DNA of 7,246 bases, taken from positions 1 through 7,246 of the forward strand of contig CALZHO010000035.1 of NCBI GenBank assembly GCA_945787425.1, given 5' to 3'. Within the stretch, counting starts at the first letter, position 1; every line of letters begins with the position of its first letter. Below the pieces are notes generated by a model. The model did not search any database. It saw nothing but the letters and a program-made list of their open reading frames with translations, and was not told the DNA's origin. The DNA comes from an uncultured Bacteroidales bacterium. Lineage in GTDB: Bacteria > Bacteroidota > Bacteroidia > Bacteroidales > Paludibacteraceae. The translations under genes and the position numbers were made by a program. Positions 1 to 6,212 of this stretch are shown here, in pieces.

Positions 1-404
1 ACTCACGGAAATAGCGATTACCGCCTTGTTTGAGTCGCTCATCATCCATTGCAAAACCCTTCTGGATATACTCGTGCAAACGCTGTGTAGCCCAACGGCG
101 GAAGCGTGTGGCGACTTGTGATTGCACACGATAACCAAGCGCAATAATCATATCCAGATTATAGTGAGCAATGTTGCGTTGTACCTGACGATTACCCTCT
201 TTGCGAACTAGTAAGAAATCCTTACTAGCCATCTGCATATATATTATTGATATGCATTGTCACATTTTCGCGTGTCGTACAATAGATTTCGGCTAACTGA
301 TTCTGTGTCAGCCACAAATCTTCATCTGCAAAGCGCACAGACACACGAGTTATTTCGTTGTCGTCTTGATAGAGGATTATTTGATTTTGGTTATCCATAA
401 TCAT
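1..404 (-). pseudogene. RhuM-family (virulence RhuM) gene, split by a frameshift and cut by the left window edge
   Basis: Not intact as one frame. The first frame starts at the ATG at 402-404 (or the in-frame ATG at 396-398, MDNQNQIILYQ) and runs 59 codons to TAG at 225-227, followed directly by TAA. It encodes the N-terminal RhuM region with WLTQNQLAEIY and TTRENVTMHINNIY, which resembles a winged-helix/HTH segment. The rest continues in another frame from an ATG at 230-232 (MASKDFLLVRKEGNRQ) through YNLDMIIALGYRV, RFRRWATQRLHEYI and GFAMDDERLKQGGNRYFRE to the window edge. As I recall the family, intact members carry about six to eight extra residues (starting EL after the DG) at the break, so a deletion of roughly 20 bases, not a multiple of three, probably caused the split. 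The first stop and the second ATG overlap (ATGGCTAG), so reinitiation could still make the larger C-terminal piece. RhuM function is poorly known; these genes often sit in restriction-modification loci. The start lies 16 bp after the DUF4145 stop. Family call is firm; loss of function is inferred. Confidence 0.85.
234..256. repeat. Inverted repeat at the rhuM break point
   Basis: Two perfect 7-base arms, TGCATAT (234-240) and ATATGCA (250-256), are separated by a 9-base AT-only spacer apart from one G. The left arm is within about 7 bases of the premature TAG of the rhuM frame (225-227). A hairpin here could have promoted a slippage deletion during replication. The arms are short and AT-rich, so chance occurrence is possible. 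Confidence 0.4.
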
Positions 405-420
405 GCGTGTGTTGTCATAT

Positions 421-1068
421 TTATTTATCTCTATTTTCTATTGACTTTTTTACAGATTCAGGCAAACCTTGATACAAACAATTGATTTCATTAGGTTCGG
501 ATATCATTCTTGTGACAATCATATTCAACAAATGCATCAACATTGTTGCCGTTGCATAATCATCTACATCAAATGCGATTTGTCCAGGATGAACAGCTTT
601 GTTTCCTACAACGCGAACAATATCTAATGCTTGTTGTACATCTTGTGACAGTCCTCTTTTCACTAACGCCCCTATATTTTTGTTAATATCTCTATCTGTC
701 TCACCTAATTCGAGACAAAGTTTATCAACTGCAAGACGTAATAGTGCGCATGCCGCACGAGGGGATTTATTAGAAATCAAAGCTGCCTCATTGTATAATT
801 GCTTCACAGTTCCTGGCATATCTGGATTAGCCTCTTCAGGAATTATATCAGGATAAATATATTTATTATTAATCCATAGTATTTTGTTTCCACAACACTG
901 ACATCTATGTATTGTTAACTCATTTTTATAACCAATCTCATTCCTAAAACCACGATATTGATCACTATCAAAATGATGTTCACCACATTGCATTTGCGAA
1001 AGTGTATTGCAATGAGGACAAGTATATTTGTTTTGTGCTTTTTCTGGTTTTACATATGTTTTTGCCAT
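421..1068 (-). CDS. DUF4145-domain protein with N-terminal zinc ribbon
   Basis: This 215-residue protein has a zinc-ribbon-like first part: CPHC at residues 17-20 pairs with CQCC at 56-59, a likely four-cysteine zinc site. The second part (about 85-190) has the DUF4145 pattern: a helix beginning SPRAACALLRLAVDKLC, then NIGALVKRGL and the signature IVRVVGNKAVHPGQ (150-163), with conserved Arg152, Gly154-Asn155 and His160. From memory, DUF4145 has been grouped with HEPN-like all-alpha folds and occurs alone or fused to HsdR-type restriction subunits; an RNase or nucleic-acid role would be inference, and the Arg-to-His spacing here (seven intervening residues) is longer than the classic HEPN RX4-6H. 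It lies 19 bp after mod and 16 bp before rhuM, so it is probably co-transcribed. There is no Shine-Dalgarno sequence before the ATG at 1066-1068. It is more AT-rich than both neighbours (two sampled lines 22% and 37% GC), suggesting separate acquisition. No signal peptide or membrane segment. Family call is firm, function unknown. Confidence 0.87.
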   Translation of the reverse strand: MAKTYVKPEKAQNKYTCPHCNTLSQMQCGEHHFDSDQYRGFRNEIGYKNELTIHRCQCCGNKILWINNKYIYPDIIPEEANPDMPGTVKQLYNEAALISNKSPRAACALLRLAVDKLCLELGETDRDINKNIGALVKRGLSQDVQQALDIVRVVGNKAVHPGQIAFDVDDYATATMLMHLLNMIVTRMISEPNEINCLYQGLPESVKKSIENRDK

Positions 1069-1087
1069 AACTATTACAATTTATAGG

Positions 1088-2965
1088 TTAAACTATATAC
1101 ACAGTCTCGTCGCCGCATATGTTGCGGATTTTGAGGCGGAGGGGTTTAGCTTCAGAAGCGATAGTTGCATCCCAGAAATCCTGCGTCTTAATACCATTAC
1201 GCACAACAAAGCCATTGCGGTCAATTTTTATCTCTTCATCGCTATGCCAAGGCGCTTTGGGGTCGGCATTCGTACAATCCAAACTTAACCATTCAATAGT
1301 TTCTAATCCTTCATCACTTATTTTAAGAGGGTTGAACTTTGCTCCTTTGTGTAATGCTTGCTGTTCGCCTTTTTGATTTACTTCTTGTATCTTACGCAAT
1401 ACACGATCACTATGGAAAGACTTGATAGCAACCTTCCAACCTCCTAATAAAGTGTCGTGGGTTTCGCAAACTTCCCATTCGGCTTCATCTTCGACTACAA
1501 CATTATCCAACACTTGCTTTAAATCACGCAGTTCAATCTCAATAGTAGTTAGTGTATTTTGCTCTTTGATAAATTGCTCTATTTCTGCTTTATCAGTAAT
1601 GTCTATATAATACACGATTACTCGTTTGGTATCTTCTGGCAAATCGGGCAATGCCTCGCGAATGATTCTATTCATCAATGGTTTATCCAACAAGCGTGTT
1701 GTACTATCCATCAAGTTCGGTAGGTAAACAGGCATCATACCATGCTTGGTATCCACGATGCTACCTTCCCAAAATTTGTCCAATGCATCTTCGTTGCGTA
1801 ATCCAGGAATGAGCGATTTCAGTTTATCCATTGTTTGGACAGGATTGCGATAGAGAGAAACACCATCTTTAATTTCCAACACTTCAAATTCTGCTTGGTT
1901 AGCGATTAGTCGGTCTCTAATTGTTTGAATGCTATTGATTCCTATATCATTATGAATAAAGTTGCGTTTTAATTTATGCGCAACTGCTGCCGTTACACCA
2001 CTACCACCGAAGAAATCAGCAACTACCATACCTTCATCGCTACTTGCTTTAATTATGCGTTCTAATAGGGCTTCTGGCTTTTGAGTAGCATAATCAACAT
2101 ATTCAGCATATGTTCTATTTACAATTGGAAAAGTCCAATAATCAGGAACTAACTTCCCTTCTTCTTTCATATATGTTCTAGTTATTCTGCCATCTGCTAA
2201 TGTGTTTTCTTTATATCTTTTCCCATTTTCATCTACGCGATTGAATCTTTGAATTGTTGCATCAGCAAACGGCATAAAATCACCATTGAAATTATATTGT
2301 TCACCTTTAGAATAAAACAATATAGTATCATGTTTTCTTGGAAAATGTACAGAAGCATCTGTTCCTCCTGTGTAACACCAAATAATTTCATTCAAAAAAT
2401 TATCTTCACCAATAATTTCATCCATAAGGATTTTAACATAATGGGCTATATGCCAATCCAAATGCACATAGATACTTGCAGTGTCACTCATTACTGATTT
2501 GATAGCCATAAGGTTCTCGTACATCCAGTTGAGGTAACGCTCTTTATCCCACACGTCACCATACATCTTTTCCTCAAAGGCTTTGAGATCTTCTATATCT
2601 AATTCAGTTTCTGCTTGTGCAATAGCTTTCGCTACCAAAGGATTGCGACGGATATACACTTTTTTGGCATAGTCTGCACCTGAAGCAAAAGGAGGGTCAA
2701 TATACACTAAGTCCACTTGTATCCCATGCTCTTTAAGGTATGCACATGCCGATAGACATTCGCCACGGATGATCTTGTTTTGATTAGGATTCGTGCCGAT
2801 GGTCTCTTTGGTTTCCATCTCATAGAGTGGCATACCTCGTTCGATACGCTCAATCACTTGGTCGTTGTCCCGATAGCGCAACACGCGTTTGGTACGCACG
2901 AAATTGTCTAAGATTGCTTGTCCTTCCAGTGTGTTCGGAAAGTAAGGAACATATTTGATTGCCAT
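1088..2965 (-). CDS. mod: Type III-like DNA adenine (N6) methyltransferase, Mod subunit, beta class
   Basis: Transfers methyl groups from S-adenosylmethionine to a base, most likely N6 of adenine, and supplies sequence specificity to the partner Res. In 625 residues the motifs follow beta-class order: catalytic motif IV LVYIDPPF (Asp90-Pro-Pro-Phe93), motif V-like SIYVHLDWH (164-172), KHDTILFYS (211-219), motif X TQKPEALLERIIKAS (294-308), then SAM-binding motif I ADFFGGSG (316-323) and FIHNDI (336-341). The segment between the KHDTILFYS motif and motif X, where beta-class enzymes place target recognition, is only about 65 residues. After the catalytic domain lie about 250 residues (370-625) that I cannot assign, including FWEGSIVDTKHGMMP. 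The ATG at 2963-2965 fits the MAIKYVPYFPNTLEGQAIL start; the gap from res is 13 bp without a Shine-Dalgarno sequence. Total length is close to typical type III Mod. The middle third is markedly AT-rich. A solitary methylase is unlikely, since res is directly upstream; methylated base and site cannot be read from sequence. Confidence 0.93.
   Translation of the reverse strand: MAIKYVPYFPNTLEGQAILDNFVRTKRVLRYRDNDQVIERIERGMPLYEMETKETIGTNPNQNKIIRGECLSACAYLKEHGIQVDLVYIDPPFASGADYAKKVYIRRNPLVAKAIAQAETELDIEDLKAFEEKMYGDVWDKERYLNWMYENLMAIKSVMSDTASIYVHLDWHIAHYVKILMDEIIGEDNFLNEIIWCYTGGTDASVHFPRKHDTILFYSKGEQYNFNGDFMPFADATIQRFNRVDENGKRYKENTLADGRITRTYMKEEGKLVPDYWTFPIVNRTYAEYVDYATQKPEALLERIIKASSDEGMVVADFFGGSGVTAAVAHKLKRNFIHNDIGINSIQTIRDRLIANQAEFEVLEIKDGVSLYRNPVQTMDKLKSLIPGLRNEDALDKFWEGSIVDTKHGMMPVYLPNLMDSTTRLLDKPLMNRIIREALPDLPEDTKRVIVYYIDITDKAEIEQFIKEQNTLTTIEIELRDLKQVLDNVVVEDEAEWEVCETHDTLLGGWKVAIKSFHSDRVLRKIQEVNQKGEQQALHKGAKFNPLKISDEGLETIEWLSLDCTNADPKAPWHSDEEIKIDRNGFVVRNGIKTQDFWDATIASEAKPLRLKIRNICGDETVYIV
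2102..2287 (-). other. Predicted target-recognition segment of Mod
   Basis: Residues about 227-288 of Mod lie between the KHDTILFYS motif and motif X, the position of the specificity insert in beta-class methyltransferases. The stretch has no recognisable catalytic motif. It sits in the most AT-rich part of the gene: 31% GC by hand count over 2101-2460, against 40-52% in 60-base lines at the two ends of mod. This fits allele exchange of the specificity region. Boundaries are approximate and the assignment is positional. Confidence 0.5.
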
Positions 2966-2978
2966 AATGGTATAATTG

Positions 2979-5795
2979 TTACATGTTAAAGAATTGGTGG
3001 ATAGCCTCTACGGTCTTTTGTCTGCGCTGCTCGGCTGTGAGCGTGTCTTCGAGATAGAGGAAATCAAACCGTTTGTAGCCAAACTTCTCGTTGTTCTTGC
3101 GAATAAACTCGGTCTCCATAAACGCCTTTTTGTCCGCAAATGCAGGTGCAAAGCCTTCGCCTTTAGTCTCGATGATAATTACTTTGTCAATCTCGTTCGC
3201 TTCGTTACGGCTGAGCAAAAGGAAGTCAGGCACATACTTACCGATATAATTCCATCGTGTGCCGTTTTTCTTGTAGCAGTTAATTTTGAACTCGGTAAGC
3301 GTGTCATCACCATTGAAATAGAGTTCAAGTGCTTTGCCATGAATGAGCGGCAGTATTTCCGTGGAGAAATAATCAATCTCCAGTTTGCTGTCAAAACGAT
3401 AAGGCAGATAGTGGTATGTCTGACTGCGCTCAGGATGAGGGTCTGACTGCGGTTTGAGAGTGGAGACATCTATGCCCATTGCTTTTAGTTCCTCAATCTT
3501 GGCTAGCACTTCTGGCTTTAATTCTTCTTGTGTAGGACGATTATCCCAATTTACGATTTCTTGTACCACTTGCTGCGATGGATAATATTTTCCATGATCT
3601 TCAATTGGCGAAATCAGTTTCTCTATTTGTAGCAAGATAGCCTGTTGGGGTACCACTTCTTCTGTCACATGGAAATCACGTAACGGAGCAAATGCTTGAC
3701 GTATGAGCGAACGGATACGCCGGTGATTATGTTTAGGCGTCAGTTTGTCGTATATAGAATGCAGTTCCATTTCGCAGGTCTTGAGTTGCGCGACCGTAAG
3801 CGTGCCGAAACTCTCTTTGGCAATCTGTTGCAACCACCATTGGAAAGATGGAACTTCTGCGTCATTTGTTTCCAGTTCGAACGAAGCGATGTGTTTACCC
3901 TCCATGTCCTGTTGGTGAGCAAGCGAAGGTGCTGCTTTGACGATTATTGCTTCATCTTGCAAACGCGCGTGAGGATCATTTGACTCATCTACGATAAGTG
4001 TTTCATAGCCCACTTTTAGTTGGTAGAAGTCAATCGGTGGCACTTGCATACGCTCCATACGCGAGAATCTTTCAATAGTTGGTCTTGTCAACGGAACTTT
4101 TTGTACAAATTCTTGCAACGTAATATTCTGTTGCTGTTTCAATTGTTTATTGAGAGTATCAGCGTTGAATTTGTTGAGCCAGATAATGGCTGACTCTGTA
4201 TTGTCTTTAACCACCTGACGCAAACAACGACATGAAGTCTGCAATACCATATTGGTAGGACAAACTCCTTTTTGTGGAAGTATGACTCCTGTTAGACTTT
4301 TACAGTCCCATCCCTCTTTACCTATCTGTACTAAAAGGATTATTCGGATTCTAGATAAAGAAGTGTCCAATGATGCAAATGATGTTTCAGCTCCTTCGGG
4401 TTGTGGATATTCTTTATTGCCTCCATGATACTTTAGAATAGCATCGGAAGGATTCAATCCATACGAAGATACAATCTCTGCAACAAGTGGATAGATAGTT
4501 TCTTCTAAGGTTTCAATCTGACCGCAATAAATAGCCAACTTGGGACACGTACCATTGGCATATATAGTATCTTTGTACTTATTAAAAAACTCCTGGACAC
4601 CATTTGTGACAATAACGTGCGTATCGTTGTCTGCATATTTCACATCTGGCACTTTAAGGAAATTACCTATTCCATTTATGAGCGGATAATAATATACAAC
4701 ATTGGATAGGTCCGTGTTTTTGATAGAAAAGTTGTCCGACAAAACTACCTTTTCTGCACTTTCTAAGTAGGGCGTACCAGAAAAACCAAGCACGGAATTG
4801 AAAGTGTGATTTTCCGTCCACTTATTGACTACTTGACGCAGTTTAATTTCTCCATCAGCAGCGTGGTGTACTTCATCAATATAGATGGCAAGATTTGGGA
4901 GTTTGCCAATTAATTCGCGTAATTCATTCGCCAACACCATCCTTTTTAGTTCATCATCACTGAATAAGGAAGTGTCTTGATTTTCAGCCAAGCGGTCTAA
5001 GATTACTTTTTCGGCATTAGTAATAGCGACTAAGCCCATTAGATTTTCCAATGGCTGATGATTGTTAATTTTTTGAGCATTTGGATTCTTAATGCGGTTG
5101 CTCTTATTAGCAGTTTTTTGTTCATCAAGGATTTCAAACTTTATCAACCTCTTCAGCTGAGTTGCTGTTGGTTCTGGAATAATCCATGAGGGGTCAAACT
5201 CCTTGATGTGTTTTAGACTGGGTACAATAGATGATTTCAAACCAGACGGAGCCATTACCATAAAGTTGTGTGCAAAACACTTGTTATCTGGCTCAATTTG
5301 TGCAAAATAGAGATCCAAATAAATAAACGCTGCCATCAAATAGGTTTTACCAGCACCCATAGGAAGACTAAATAAATAGTCCGTATATGTGACATCGTAA
5401 AATATCTTTTTGAATACTGCCTCGTAATCTATTTTATCGGCATTTTGTTTGATAAACTGCTCTAATTCAGGTGCTAACTGTCTCCCACCTTTGTCCTTCA
5501 AGCGAGAGTATTGAAATAGCGCAACAGCCGCTTTGTTGGTGTTGAAGATTTGGCGTGCTGTTTCAGTTAATTCGATTTGATCAATATTTGTGTCGTTGAA
5601 ATATCCATTCACAAACAGCTGCCACAATGGTTGATTTTGGCAGGCAATTTTTAGGAATAGGTAAGTTTTGATAGCTTCTAATTGCGCATCACGCATCATA
5701 CCGCGTTGCTCAATATAATGGAGCAAATCGGTGATGGTGCATTCTTTAGAAGCCAACCATTCGTTTCGTTTTTTTTCAATTAATTGATAAAACAT
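2979..5795 (-). CDS. res: Type III-like restriction subunit Res: DEAD/DEAH helicase fused to PD-(D/E)XK endonuclease
   Basis: ATP-dependent restriction subunit expected to work with the adjacent Mod to translocate or signal along unmodified DNA and cleave it. The 938 residues begin with about 130 unassigned residues, then a superfamily 2 helicase: Walker A PMGAGKT (145-151), Walker B YIDEVHH (305-311), motif III GFSGTP (337-342), motif V IGKEGWDCKS (491-500) and motif VI LQTSCRCLRQV (518-528, with Arg523 and Arg526 as likely arginine fingers). KEGWD is typical of Res proteins. A middle region (about 580-790) has no recognised motif. The C terminus has a complete PD-(D/E)XK nuclease: SKLEIDYF (Glu806), YVPDFLLL (Asp857) and IIIETKGEG (Glu876, Lys878). 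All key residues are present, so the enzyme looks active. Length fits type III Res. It begins 27 bp after the ASCH gene and ends 13 bp before mod, the reverse of the usual mod-res order. The ATG at 5793-5795 is followed by an A8 tract at codons 7-9. A lone helicase-nuclease is a less likely reading. Confidence 0.93.
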   Translation of the reverse strand: MFYQLIEKKRNEWLASKECTITDLLHYIEQRGMMRDAQLEAIKTYLFLKIACQNQPLWQLFVNGYFNDTNIDQIELTETARQIFNTNKAAVALFQYSRLKDKGGRQLAPELEQFIKQNADKIDYEAVFKKIFYDVTYTDYLFSLPMGAGKTYLMAAFIYLDLYFAQIEPDNKCFAHNFMVMAPSGLKSSIVPSLKHIKEFDPSWIIPEPTATQLKRLIKFEILDEQKTANKSNRIKNPNAQKINNHQPLENLMGLVAITNAEKVILDRLAENQDTSLFSDDELKRMVLANELRELIGKLPNLAIYIDEVHHAADGEIKLRQVVNKWTENHTFNSVLGFSGTPYLESAEKVVLSDNFSIKNTDLSNVVYYYPLINGIGNFLKVPDVKYADNDTHVIVTNGVQEFFNKYKDTIYANGTCPKLAIYCGQIETLEETIYPLVAEIVSSYGLNPSDAILKYHGGNKEYPQPEGAETSFASLDTSLSRIRIILLVQIGKEGWDCKSLTGVILPQKGVCPTNMVLQTSCRCLRQVVKDNTESAIIWLNKFNADTLNKQLKQQQNITLQEFVQKVPLTRPTIERFSRMERMQVPPIDFYQLKVGYETLIVDESNDPHARLQDEAIIVKAAPSLAHQQDMEGKHIASFELETNDAEVPSFQWWLQQIAKESFGTLTVAQLKTCEMELHSIYDKLTPKHNHRRIRSLIRQAFAPLRDFHVTEEVVPQQAILLQIEKLISPIEDHGKYYPSQQVVQEIVNWDNRPTQEELKPEVLAKIEELKAMGIDVSTLKPQSDPHPERSQTYHYLPYRFDSKLEIDYFSTEILPLIHGKALELYFNGDDTLTEFKINCYKKNGTRWNYIGKYVPDFLLLSRNEANEIDKVIIIETKGEGFAPAFADKKAFMETEFIRKNNEKFGYKRFDFLYLEDTLTAEQRRQKTVEAIHQFFNM
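5769..5776 (-). repeat. A8 homopolymer at codons 7-9 of res
   Basis: Eight consecutive T on the plus strand give eight A in the coding strand of res, within codons Glu7-Lys8-Lys9. Loss or gain of one base would stop the protein near its start. Tracts this short can support transcriptional or replication slippage but are usually weak switches; the frame is intact here. Confidence 0.6.
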
Positions 5796-5822
5796 ATATT
5801 TTGTATATTCTGCACGTCAAAC

Positions 5823-6212
5823 TTATTCTTTAGTAGAGTTGAAATCTAAATACACATAAGATTGAGGGGGGACAAAATCGTCAATAAAGTCATTCGGATT
5901 TTTCCCCTGTTTAAAAGAAGTAACAGTTTTTATTACAAAAGCACAACCTCTTTCATTATTTGCGTAATAACTGAAGAAGTCCTCTTTCGCAATACCGCCA
6001 ACATCTTTATACTTTTCCCATAAATTAGCAGGTGTATCTTCATCTATCTCTGTAAATGTAAAATAACCTACAATTTGTTTGACAGGAACAGAGGCGTAAA
6101 TATATACTCTCCGAACCTTTTCTTTGAAACTTCTTTTACGAAATTCCACTTTTTTGGTTCCTGCCAAAATTTGCTTGGCATATATAGGTTTAATTGATAA
6201 AATAGCGTCCAT
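5823..6212 (-). CDS. Small ASCH-domain (PUA-like) protein
   Basis: A single-domain protein of 129 residues (131 if the ATG at 6216-6218 is used; positions below count from that ATG). It opens with AILSIKPIYAKQILAG followed by the ASCH signature GTKKVEFRKR (20-29), matching GxKxxExR with Gly20, Lys22, Glu25 and Arg27. Next come VYIYASVPVKQIVGYF (38-53), LWEKYKDVGGI (66-76) and the family-typical PPQSYVYL (117-124). ASCH domains share the PUA/EVE fold and bind RNA or modified nucleotides; the related E. coli YqfB, from memory, removes acetyl from N4-acetylcytidine. YqfB's catalytic Lys is retained (Lys22), but its second key residue, a Thr, aligns with Glu25, so that activity is doubtful. The start overlaps the 3' end of the GNAT-PUA gene by 23 bp in another frame, indicating translational coupling, and res follows after 27 bp. 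I choose the second ATG because TAGGAA lies 6 bases before it and because MDAILSIKP matches family starts. Domain call is firm; role inferred from context. Confidence 0.86.
   Translation of the reverse strand: MDAILSIKPIYAKQILAGTKKVEFRKRSFKEKVRRVYIYASVPVKQIVGYFTFTEIDEDTPANLWEKYKDVGGIAKEDFFSYYANNERGCAFVIKTVTSFKQGKNPNDFIDDFVPPQSYVYLDFNSTKE

Noticed and set aside
599..856. Plus-strand open frame opposite DUF4145
   Set aside because: It is antisense to a clear protein family, with low-complexity Ser/Thr-rich translation and no domain.
1069..1087. Possible terminator or promoter between mod and DUF4145
   Set aside because: The 19-bp gap is AT-rich with no GC stem and T-run and no room for a promoter.
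1088..2965. Reading Mod as a solitary methyltransferase or a BREX/DISARM methylase
   Set aside because: The beta-class motif order, the size and the adjacent Res with helicase and PD-(D/E)XK domains fit a type III-like pair; no BREX or DISARM partner genes are present.
2976..3446. Plus-strand 156-codon open frame opposite the 3' end of res
   Set aside because: It is antisense to the conserved PD-(D/E)XK nuclease; its apparent length follows from the codon pattern of res.
5796..5822. TTGACG in the gap before res as a -35 box
   Set aside because: Only about 20 bases separate it from the res ATG, too little for a -10 box and leader, and Bacteroidota promoters use a different consensus.
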